Assembly (NCBI GenBank): GCA_016794945.1
Contig: JAEUIX010000072.1
Location: 1-5,469 of the forward strand
Direction of reading: 5' to 3'
DNA length: 5,469 nucleotides
DNA from: Phycisphaerae bacterium
GTDB taxonomy: Bacteria > Planctomycetota > Phycisphaerae > Phycisphaerales > UBA1924
Positions 1 to 5,469 of this stretch are shown one piece after another. Under the pieces are notes generated by a model. The model searched no databases, had not been told where the DNA came from, and worked only from the letters and a program-made list of their open reading frames with translations. A program made the position numbers and the translations under genes. Numbering within the stretch: position 1 is the stretch's first letter; each line of letters starts with the position of its first letter.

Positions 1-26
1 GTTCTGCACGGTTCAGGCTCCGGTCC

Positions 27-44
27 GCCGGGGTGTTCCCCGGC
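27..44. other. Perfect 7-bp hairpin downstream of the SPFH gene
   Basis: The arms GCCGGGG (27-33) and CCCCGGC (38-44) flank a 4-base loop. On the minus strand this lies about 34 bases after the SPFH stop. No T-tract follows, so it looks more like an intercistronic mRNA structure than a terminator, although some GC-rich bacteria terminate without T-tracts. Confidence 0.35.
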
Positions 45-77
45 CCTGTGCTCGGGTCATTGGTTCGTTGGTTCCGT

Positions 78-2102
78 TCACTTCGGGCTGACGGTCGGGT
101 TCGTGAACACGTTGTCGCCCGTGCCCATGTCCTTGAGGTCCACCTGGATGCGCAGGTCCGGCAGGTTGTCCGCCGTCACGTACACCCGGGCGTCCTCGAT
201 CGCCCTGCGCAGCATGTCGAAGTACTGGCGGGCCTTGAACAGCCCGGGGTTCGCCCGGTACGCCGCCAGCCTGCCGCTCATCGCCTCGGCACGCCCGCGC
301 TCCGTCATCGCCTTGCCCAGCCGCTCGGCGCGGGCCCGCGCCAGCGTCGCTCCCGCCTGCCCCCCGGCTCGCGAAATCAGCTCCTCGATCTTCAGCTCCT
401 GCGCCCGCATCGCGGCCGGTTCGGCCTTGCCCTGCATCGCCGAAAGCGCATCGATCTCCGAGGCGATCCGGCGCGCCAGCTCCAGGTTCCCCGCCGTGAT
501 CGTCAACGCGCTGATCGCCTCCGTCGTCCCCATCTCCAGCAGCTGCTCGTACTGCTGCTGGCTCTTGACAACCTCCTCGAACTTCGGCGCCACGTCCTTG
601 TCGGGGTGCACCCCTTCGATCCCCGTGAACACCACCTCGATCCCCGCGCCCGCGCGCTCGAACGCCTTCGTCAACCGCTCCCGCAGCGCCCGCCCCGCGT
701 CGCCCCGGCCGGCGCCCAGCAGCTGGTCCTCGTTGATCGTCGCGAAATACTCCAGCATCTCCCGGCGCGCGATCGCCCGCAGCAGCCCGTCCCGCATCGC
801 CGCCGGCGCAAAGTGCTCGAACTTCTGCACATCGCCGATCCGGTACACCAGCGGCACTTCCACCGCGATCTTCGACACCCCCGCCGTCGCCGCGTCCGTC
901 CCGCCCGCGCCCAGGTTCGGCTGCACCAGCACGAACGTCTCGCCGTCCTTGATCCCGTGGTCGTTCGTCCACAGCACCGCCTGGATCGTCTCCCCGGGCC
1001 GCGGCGTCGCCAGCGTCAGCTCCCGAAGGCCCGTCGCGTCCACCCGGTCCACCGACTCGATCGGCCACGGCCACTTCAGGTGCAGCCCCGGCGGCAGCGT
1101 CCGCGCCAGCCGCCCGCCGCGCAGCAGCAGCCCCTGCTCGTTCGGCCCCACCACCGTGATCGTCGTCATCAGCCCCACCACCAGCGCCCCGAACAGCACC
1201 AGCGGCAGCACCGCCCGCGACAGCAGCCGGTACGCCCACGAGCCCGTCACGTCCACCCCGAACTGGTACGAAATCGCCCCGCCGATCGTGCTGGCGATCC
1301 GGTCCGGAGACGCCACGAACCCCAGGATCGGCGAGTCGAACGCCGCCCGGGGGATCTCCCCCGGCTTCCGCGGCCGGTACAGGTTCAGCAGGAAGTTCGC
1401 GACGATCTCCACCGCCAGCAGGCCCGTGAACGCCGGGATGATCACCAGCGACATCCGCAGCAGCCAGTCCGAGCCCGCCAGATCGATCAGGTGCGACAGC
1501 GCGATCAGCAGTCCCAGCAGCGATGCGCCGACAGCCTGCGCCGCGCCGCCGCGAAGGTTCCCCCACACCTTCTGCTTGGCCATCCCCGACACGTACCGCC
1601 CGAACACGAAGCCCACCACCGCCAGCGCCAGCCCCAGGCTGATCGCCCACCCTCGCTCCGCCGGCCGCACCTTGGCGAACTCCTCGATCGAAGCCCGCGG
1701 CTCGCCGACGCTGAACCGCCACCACGCCAGCGCCAGCAGCCCCGCCGCCAGCAGCAGCGACACCGTCGGCACCAGGTACGTGTGCATCGACTGCAGCCGA
1801 CGCGCCGCCACCCGCAGGTCCTCCGCCGACGACTCGAACACCGACGCCGCACGACCCGACGCGCTGCCGAGCGTCTCGGCCTCGATCGACTCGATCCGTT
1901 CCCGCCGGTGCTGGTCGAACAGCACCGCTAGCGTGATCCAGATCACCAGCCCCGCCAAGATCGTGTACGCCGCGCTCTGCGCCGCCAGGTCCCCGCCCAC
2001 GATGCCGTAGATCAGCAGCACGACCCCAAGAACGCCCTGCAGGACCATCCCCAACAGGGCGGCGCTGGAGGCTCTGGCGAAACTCAGGACGTCTGGCTTC
2101 AT
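78..2102 (-). CDS. HflK-like SPFH (band 7) protein with an N-terminal multi-helix membrane domain
   Basis: This gene encodes 674 residues. Hydrophobic stretches at about 12-37, 45-62, 108-128, 152-171, 190-208 and 216-240 form a six-helix N-terminal part, with a charged, probably helical linker at 63-105. A seventh helix (about 293-316) leads into an SPFH domain. That domain starts VVGPNEQGLLLRGG and continues with LPPGLHLKWPWPIESVDRVD, the typical HflK opening. GIEGVHPDKDVAPKFEEVV (494-512) matches the end of the HflK SPFH core. An Ala/Glu/Arg-rich helical segment follows (about 540-615), then a YFDMLRRAIEDARVYV stretch resembling the HflK/HflC C-terminal region. In known systems HflK pairs with HflC and surrounds the membrane protease FtsH. 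That role here is inference, since neither HflC nor FtsH is visible. Ordinary HflK has one membrane helix and about 400 residues, so this protein is far longer. A Gly-rich insertion lies at about 397-410. The ATG at 2102 is chosen because GGAG lies 5 bases upstream and because upstream in-frame residues do not look like protein. Confidence 0.88.
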   Translation of the reverse strand: MKPDVLSFARASSAALLGMVLQGVLGVVLLIYGIVGGDLAAQSAAYTILAGLVIWITLAVLFDQHRRERIESIEAETLGSASGRAASVFESSAEDLRVAARRLQSMHTYLVPTVSLLLAAGLLALAWWRFSVGEPRASIEEFAKVRPAERGWAISLGLALAVVGFVFGRYVSGMAKQKVWGNLRGGAAQAVGASLLGLLIALSHLIDLAGSDWLLRMSLVIIPAFTGLLAVEIVANFLLNLYRPRKPGEIPRAAFDSPILGFVASPDRIASTIGGAISYQFGVDVTGSWAYRLLSRAVLPLVLFGALVVGLMTTITVVGPNEQGLLLRGGRLARTLPPGLHLKWPWPIESVDRVDATGLRELTLATPRPGETIQAVLWTNDHGIKDGETFVLVQPNLGAGGTDAATAGVSKIAVEVPLVYRIGDVQKFEHFAPAAMRDGLLRAIARREMLEYFATINEDQLLGAGRGDAGRALRERLTKAFERAGAGIEVVFTGIEGVHPDKDVAPKFEEVVKSQQQYEQLLEMGTTEAISALTITAGNLELARRIASEIDALSAMQGKAEPAAMRAQELKIEELISRAGGQAGATLARARAERLGKAMTERGRAEAMSGRLAAYRANPGLFKARQYFDMLRRAIEDARVYVTADNLPDLRIQVDLKDMGTGDNVFTNPTVSPK

Positions 2103-2107
2103 GGAGA

Positions 2108-2111
2108 CTCC
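2108..2111 (-). promoter_or_regulatory. Ribosome binding site of the SPFH gene
   Basis: On the minus strand the sequence reads GGAG, then TCTCC, then ATG, a good Shine-Dalgarno core at a 5-base spacing. It fixes the start at 2102, although the frame stays open upstream to about 2423. Confidence 0.6.
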
Positions 2112-2200
2112 GTTGGCGTCGGGGTTCTGCCCCGGCTCCCATGCCCCTCGACCGACTGGCCCCGCCCCGCGCACCGCGTGCACGCCAGCGGTGTCCGGAC

Positions 2201-2221
2201 GCCCCTTCAGAACGAAGGGGC
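2201..2221. other. Perfect 8-bp hairpin in the SPFH leader
   Basis: The arms GCCCCTTC (2201-2208) and GAAGGGGC (2214-2221) are exact reverse complements around the loop AGAAC. The hairpin lies about 100 bases upstream of the SPFH start and about 230 bases upstream of the permease start. No T-tract follows on either strand, so a simple intrinsic terminator is unlikely. It could be a structure in the mRNA leader or a protein-binding palindrome. The structure is seen directly and its function is unknown. Confidence 0.45.
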
Positions 2222-2318
2222 CGTATTCTGCCCGCAGCGCCGCGGACTTTCCACCTTCCGCAGCCCCGCCCCACCAGATCGCGGGCAGCGCCCCCTCCAT
2301 ACGACCCAATCGCCACCC

Positions 2319-2342
2319 GGTTCGACCGCTCCGGCGCGAACC
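2319..2342. promoter_or_regulatory. Candidate operator: inverted repeat GGTTCG-N12-CGAACC
   Basis: Two exact 6-base arms (2319-2324 and 2337-2342) lie about 18 bp apart centre to centre. The left arm overlaps the candidate -35 hexamer and the right arm ends 2 bases before the candidate -10 of the permease promoter. This position would suit a repressor dimer. No regulator gene is visible in the window, and short palindromes are common in GC-rich DNA. Confidence 0.3.
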
Positions 2343-2350
2343 ACTATGCT
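2321..2350 (+). promoter_or_regulatory. Candidate promoter for the ABC permease gene
   Basis: A -35-like TTCGAC (2321-2326) and a -10-like TATGCT (2345-2350, four of six matches to TATAAT) are separated by 18 bases. TATGCT is one of the few AT-rich hexamers in this stretch. Transcription would start near 2357 and give a leader of about 93 bases. The match is moderate and planctomycete promoters are poorly defined, so this remains a guess. Confidence 0.3.
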
Positions 2351-2449
2351 CCCTCGCTCGTCTGGACCCACCCGGGCCGCTCGGCCCATCCAAAGTCCGA
2401 CCGCGCCGTTTCCGCGCCGGCACCGCCGATCCGCCCCTCGCTCGCTCCC

Positions 2450-3811
2450 ATGCTCTCCCAGACCCTGACCATCGCGCGGACCACCTTCCTCGAAAGCGTC
2501 CGCCAGCCCATCTACTTCATCCTGCTCGTTCTGGCCGGCATCGCCATGGTCCTGGTCACCTGGTCCACCGGCTTCACCATGGAGTACCGCTCCACCGGCG
2601 AAGTCTCCGGCGACAACAAGTCCCTCCTCGAAATCGGTCTGGCCACCGTCTTCGTCGCCGGAACGCTCCTCGCCGGCTTCATCGCCACCAGCGCCATGAG
2701 CCGCGAGATCGAGCGGCGAACCGTCCTCACCGTCGTCTCCAAGCCCGTCCCCAGACCGGTCCTGGTCCTCGGCAAGTTCCTCGGCGTCGCCGCGGCGATG
2801 CTCATCGCCACCGTCATCATGCTCGTGTTCCTCCAGCTCGCCCTCCGGCACGGCGTGCAGTCCACCGCCGCCGACGACGTCGACAAGCCCGTCGTCGTCT
2901 TCGCGCTCTCCGCAGCGTTCCTGGCCCTGGGCGTCGCGGTCTGGGGCAACTTCTTCTACGGCTGGTCCTTCACGCAGACCGCCTCGCTGCTGCTCTGCCC
3001 GCTCATCGTCCTGGCCTGGGTCCTGGTGCTGCTCATCAACAAGAACTGGCAGGTCCAGTCCCTGGCCAAGGACTTCAAGCCCCAGATCCTCATCGCCTCG
3101 GTCTCCGTCGGCGCCGCCATGCTGGTGCTCACCGCCGTCGCCATCGCCGCGTCCTCCCGACTCGGGCAGGTCATGACCATCGTCATCTGCCTGATCGTCA
3201 TGATCTTCGGGCTGCTGTCCGGACCGGTGCTCGGCCGCTACGCCTTCAGCAACACGCCCCTGGCCGCCGTCCTGCGCGCCGTCCCCGAGAAGGACCGCTT
3301 CGAGTCCTTCGCCAATCTCGGCGACGTCTACCTTGTCACCCTCAAGACCGGTCCCAGCCGCTCCCTTCGCCCCGGCGACAGCCTCTATTACGGCCCCTAC
3401 CCCAACGGCTTCGACCTGCAGTCCGGCTCCTTCCAGCCGCGTTCAGCGCCGGACGGGCCGTTCAACCCCGACGATCTCATCCGCGCCGGCTCCGAACCCG
3501 GCCTCGTCGTCACTGACGTCAAGGACCTCACGCTCACGGTGCGCAACGTCGGCGAACGCGGCGTCGGAGTCGCCCGCCCTCCGCGCGAGGGCGACTACGT
3601 CTTCAAAACGCCCACACAGACCAACACCCTCGCGCTGCTCGCCTGGGGCGTCGTTCCGAACTTCCAGTCCTTCTGGATGGTCGACGCCGTCAGCCAGAAT
3701 CAGCCCGTGCCCCTCGGACACCTCGCCCTCGTCCTTGCCTACGCCGCGATGCAGATCGGCCTCTTCCTCTCCCTGGCTGTACTGCTCTTCCAGAACCGCG
3801 ACGTCGGCTAG
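2450..3811 (+). CDS. ABC-2-type transporter permease with a large extracytoplasmic loop
   Basis: This gene encodes 453 residues. Helices are predicted at about 20-38, 62-81, 110-130, 147-168, 177-196, 213-233, 239-261 and 425-447. Between helices 2 and 3 lies SREIERRTVLTVVSKPV followed by R and LGKFLG. This matches the cytoplasmic segment (E-I-E-R-T, then SKPV, then LGK) seen in NosY-like ABC-2 permeases, and it supports an N-inside topology. That topology places residues 262-424, about 160 residues rich in Gly, Pro and Asp, outside the cytoplasm before the last helix. The short tail FQNRDVG resembles the charged end common in this family. The partner ATPase is not in the window, so the substrate and direction of transport cannot be told. 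The frame is open upstream to about 2141, but that stretch is Pro/Arg-rich and unlike protein, so the ATG at 2450 is preferred. No Shine-Dalgarno motif precedes it. It is transcribed away from the SPFH gene. Confidence 0.85.
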   Translation: MLSQTLTIARTTFLESVRQPIYFILLVLAGIAMVLVTWSTGFTMEYRSTGEVSGDNKSLLEIGLATVFVAGTLLAGFIATSAMSREIERRTVLTVVSKPVPRPVLVLGKFLGVAAAMLIATVIMLVFLQLALRHGVQSTAADDVDKPVVVFALSAAFLALGVAVWGNFFYGWSFTQTASLLLCPLIVLAWVLVLLINKNWQVQSLAKDFKPQILIASVSVGAAMLVLTAVAIAASSRLGQVMTIVICLIVMIFGLLSGPVLGRYAFSNTPLAAVLRAVPEKDRFESFANLGDVYLVTLKTGPSRSLRPGDSLYYGPYPNGFDLQSGSFQPRSAPDGPFNPDDLIRAGSEPGLVVTDVKDLTLTVRNVGERGVGVARPPREGDYVFKTPTQTNTLALLAWGVVPNFQSFWMVDAVSQNQPVPLGHLALVLAYAAMQIGLFLSLAVLLFQNRDVG

Positions 3812-3814
3812 CCC

Positions 3815-3852
3815 GTTCGTGGTTTGTTCGATCGTCCCGAACGCCCCGTTCC
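3815..3852. other. Cluster of GTTCG/CGAAC half-sites between the permease and the small membrane gene
   Basis: GTTCG occurs at 3815-3819 and 3826-3830, CGAAC at 3838-3842 and CGTTC at 3847-3851. The central pair forms a GTTCG-N7-CGAAC dyad that could fold as a weak 5-bp hairpin after the permease stop. The last pair reads GAAC-N5-GTTC. There is no T-tract, so a terminator role is doubtful. The same half-site forms the arms of the dyad upstream of the permease. Confidence 0.25.
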
Positions 3853-3882
3853 ACCCCTCCACGGGCACCGCTCGCCGCGCCG

Positions 3883-3891
3883 TGGTACGCT
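3883..3891 (+). promoter_or_regulatory. Candidate extended -10 promoter giving a leaderless mRNA
   Basis: TGG followed by TACGCT (3886-3891) resembles an extended -10 element. Seven bases downstream is the A of the ATG at 3898, so transcription would begin at the start codon. I see no clear -35 hexamer and no Shine-Dalgarno motif before this gene, which fits a leaderless message. It could instead be co-transcribed with the permease 86 bases upstream. Confidence 0.3.
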
Positions 3892-3897
3892 TGTCCC

Positions 3898-4155
3898 ATG
3901 GCTACCTCTTCCAAGAACAAATCGTCCGGGGGCAACAACCAGACCGTCAAGCTCGTCGCGGCCGTCGCCTGCCTGGCGATCGCCGGCGGTCTCCTGGCCT
4001 GGAACTTTGGCCTGCTGTCGTTCGGCGGCGGCGGCTCCAACACCCCGACCATCTCCGCGGATGATCAGAAGATCACCAACGAGGAGGCCGAGAAGAACAA
4101 GGCCAAGTTCGACCAGACCCCGCCCGCCCGTCGGTCCTCCGCCGGCGCTCAGTAA
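3898..4155 (+). CDS. Small single-helix membrane protein of unknown function
   Basis: This gene encodes 85 residues that I cannot assign to a known family. A polar N-terminus rich in Ser, Asn and Lys (1-18, with K6, K8 and K18) is followed by one hydrophobic helix (about 19-41), a GGGGS linker (43-47) and a charged tail. The stretch at 54-72 (ADDQKITNEEAEKNKAKFD) is probably helical, and the end is disordered. The basic N-terminus suggests N-inside, with the tail outside the cytoplasm. A coding role is supported by the coherent order of basic segment, helix and charged tail. The Asn, Lys and Glu content also differs from the Arg/Pro/Ala-rich shadow frames. It follows the permease by 86 bases on the same strand and could share its transcript or have its own promoter. 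Its stop lies 24 bases from that of the converging glycosyltransferase. Confidence 0.7.
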   Translation: MATSSKNKSSGGNNQTVKLVAAVACLAIAGGLLAWNFGLLSFGGGGSNTPTISADDQKITNEEAEKNKAKFDQTPPARRSSAGAQ

Positions 4156-4179
4156 CCCGGTCGGCCCGACAGCAGGATG

Positions 4180-5469
4180 TCACGCCCGCGCCGCCGCGAG
4201 CGGCTTGCCCTGCGCTTCCAGCGCCCGGCTGTAGGTCTGCTCGCACGCTTTGGCCGCGCCCTCCCACGTCAGGCGGTGCAGTTCCAGCGCGCCGTGCTGC
4301 CGCAGCGTCTGACCCAGCGGCGGGTGACGCAGCACCGCCACGATCTTGTTGGCGATCTCGTGCGTGTCCCAGAAATCGACCTTCAGCGCGTGCGTCAGCA
4401 CCTCGCTCACGCCCGACTGCTTGCTGATGATCGTCGGCACGTCGTTGCGGATCGCCTCCAGCGGCGCGATCCCGAACGGCTCCGACACGCTCGGCATCAC
4501 GTAGCAGTCCGCCATCCGGTACACCCGGTCCACGTCCGCCCCGCGCAGAAAGCCGGTGAACAGCACCCGGTGGCCGATGCCCATCTCCGCCGCCAGTTCC
4601 ACCATCCGCAGTTCCATGTCCCCCGACCCCGCCACGATGAACTTCGCTTCCGGCACTTTCTCCAGCACCTTCTTCGCCGCCGCGATGAAGTACTCCGGAC
4701 CCTTCTGCATCGTGATCCGCCCCAGGAACAGCACGATCCGGTCGCCCTTCTGGATCCGGTCCCCCGCGTGCGGCTGCAGCCTGCTGTTCTCGATGCCGTT
4801 GTACACCACGTCCACCCGCGACGCGTCGATCCCGTACCGCCGCACCACGATCCCCTTGGTCAGCTCCGAAACGCAGATCACCCGCATCGCCGACACCATC
4901 CCGCGACGCTCGATCTCGTACACCCGCTGGTTCACCCCGTCCCCCGCCCGGTCGAACTCGGTCGAATGCACGTGCACCACCAGCGGCCGGCCGGTCGCCC
5001 GCGCCGCCGCGATCCCCGCCGGGAACGTCAGCCAGTCGTGCGCGTGCACCACGTCGAACCGCTCCCCCCGCGTCAGCGCCAGCACCATCCGCGCGTACCG
5101 CTCACTCGCCGAGATCAGGTCCCCCTGGTAGTGCGCCCCGGCGCCGCCGGCCCCGAACCCCGCGGCCCCGCCCGCCGCCGGAGCGTCGTGCGGGCCCTCC
5201 GCCCAGGCGCCCTCCCCCTCGCCCCCACCCTGGCCCCCCTCGGCCGCACCGCTCCCCGTCGCGCCAGGCTTCTCCCACGTCGCGCCGATCCGCCCGCCCC
5301 CCGAGCGGTACGGACTGCGAAACCCCGCCGCCACGCCCACGAACTTCGTCCGGCTGAACGTCTCGGGATCTTCCGCCCAACGCTCCGGCCCGCCGAAGAC
5401 CGTCGTCTGCTCCACCCCCGGGCCGCCCACCGCGCCGCCCCACCCCGCAGCGGCCACGCCGGTCGCAGC
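4180..5469 (-). CDS. GT4-family glycosyltransferase (GT-B fold), N-terminus beyond the window
   Basis: The visible 429 residues are open to the right edge with no stop, so the true start lies outside. GTG codons near the edge, such as 5457, are poor starts because the GT-B N-domain would then be incomplete. Numbering from the edge, DVVHAHDWLTFPAG (139-152) and VVHVHSTEFDR (164-174) are typical N-domain motifs. VVYNGIE (221-227) leads into the C-domain. LGRITMQKGPEYFI (249-262) should bind the donor phosphates. SEPFGIAPLE (329-338) holds the EX7E motif with E330 and E338, the nucleotide-sugar site of retaining GT4 enzymes. The protein resembles the glycogen synthase-like GT4 group whose members begin with a GWEFPP-type segment, which would lie off the edge. 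Donor and acceptor are unknown; glucan, exopolysaccharide or surface glycan synthesis are all possible. Residues 56-113 are an odd Gly/Ala/Glu-rich low-complexity stretch. The stop is TGA at 4180-4182. Confidence 0.88.
   Translation of the reverse strand, partial: AATGVAAAGWGGAVGGPGVEQTTVFGGPERWAEDPETFSRTKFVGVAAGFRSPYRSGGGRIGATWEKPGATGSGAAEGGQGGGEGEGAWAEGPHDAPAAGGAAGFGAGGAGAHYQGDLISASERYARMVLALTRGERFDVVHAHDWLTFPAGIAAARATGRPLVVHVHSTEFDRAGDGVNQRVYEIERRGMVSAMRVICVSELTKGIVVRRYGIDASRVDVVYNGIENSRLQPHAGDRIQKGDRIVLFLGRITMQKGPEYFIAAAKKVLEKVPEAKFIVAGSGDMELRMVELAAEMGIGHRVLFTGFLRGADVDRVYRMADCYVMPSVSEPFGIAPLEAIRNDVPTIISKQSGVSEVLTHALKVDFWDTHEIANKIVAVLRHPPLGQTLRQHGALELHRLTWEGAAKACEQTYSRALEAQGKPLAAARA

Larger units (their letters stand above)
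2103..2449. other. Divergent intergenic region
   Basis: These 347 bases separate the start codons of the divergent SPFH and permease genes. Several frames stay open across them, but their translations are Pro/Arg/Ala-rich, lack domain-like segments and overlap one another, as expected of random GC-rich DNA. The region contains the SPFH ribosome binding site, a small hairpin at 2120-2134 (5-bp stem, CGGGG/CCCCG, 5-base loop), a stronger hairpin at 2201-2221, and a candidate promoter with overlapping dyad near 2319-2350. I found no convincing minus-strand promoter. A weak GAATAC-like motif around 2223-2228 has no matching -35 element. Confidence 0.6.

Noticed and set aside
13..78. Short minus-strand frame from a GTG overlapping the SPFH stop, encoding about 20 residues with TNEPMTRAQG
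   Set aside because: It overlaps the stop codon in a start-stop arrangement, but it ends at position 13 after about 20 codons and has no recognisable content.
33..2010. Two plus-strand open frames of more than 600 codons opposite the SPFH gene
   Set aside because: They are rich in Arg, Pro, Ser and Ala without domains and arise from GC-rich third codon positions of the real minus-strand gene, whose SPFH motifs are unambiguous.
3838..3851. LexA-like SOS box (CGAAC-N4-GTTCG type)
   Set aside because: The inward-facing pair here has a 5-base spacer (GAAC-N5-GTTC), and the other dyads face the opposite way, so the known consensus is not met.
3952..3972. Lipoprotein signal at C25 of the small membrane protein
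   Set aside because: Position -3 is Ala and the hydrophobic stretch continues well past the Cys, which fits a membrane helix rather than a lipobox.
3333..4064. Plus-strand frame overlapping the permease end and the small gene
   Set aside because: It is a Ser/Pro/Arg-rich shadow frame that conflicts with two better-supported genes.
4156..4179. Bidirectional terminator in the convergent gap
   Set aside because: Only a 4-bp stem with a 3-base loop (4160-4170) is present, with no T-tract on either strand, too weak to call.

Overview
The window is very GC-rich and densely coded. It holds four protein-coding genes I can support and no RNA gene, insertion sequence, CRISPR array or replication origin that I can see. 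The GC-rich codon usage, the long meaningless open frames opposite the real genes, the style of the ABC-2 permease and the particular GT4 glycosyltransferase together suggest a planctomycete, possibly of the Phycisphaerae. That placement is inferred from family resemblance, not proven.

Layout from left to right. A minus-strand gene (78-2102) encodes an SPFH/band 7 membrane protein of the HflK type. It is unusual because about 316 residues with six predicted membrane helices precede the normal HflK-like helix and SPFH domain. Its mRNA runs off the left edge, where a partner gene may begin. A 347-base divergent intergenic region (2103-2449) follows. It carries a strong ribosome binding site for the SPFH gene, a perfect 8-bp hairpin in the SPFH leader, and a candidate promoter for the right-hand gene overlapped by a 6-bp inverted repeat. 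Then come a plus-strand ABC-2-type permease (2450-3811), with a large loop predicted outside the membrane and no ATPase gene in view, and a small single-helix membrane protein (3898-4155). The small gene has a promoter-like motif placed so that transcription would begin at its ATG. It converges, after a 24-base gap, on a minus-strand GT4 glycosyltransferase (4180 to the right edge) whose N-terminus lies outside the window.

The genes do not form one obvious pathway. The SPFH protein probably takes part in membrane organisation or control of FtsH-type proteolysis. The permease would need an ATPase encoded elsewhere. The glycosyltransferase probably transfers sugar from a nucleotide-sugar donor to a glycan or cell-surface acceptor. 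I see no clear evidence for an undescribed multi-gene system. The most notable items are the SPFH protein's added membrane domain, the dyad in the divergent region, and the apparently leaderless small gene.
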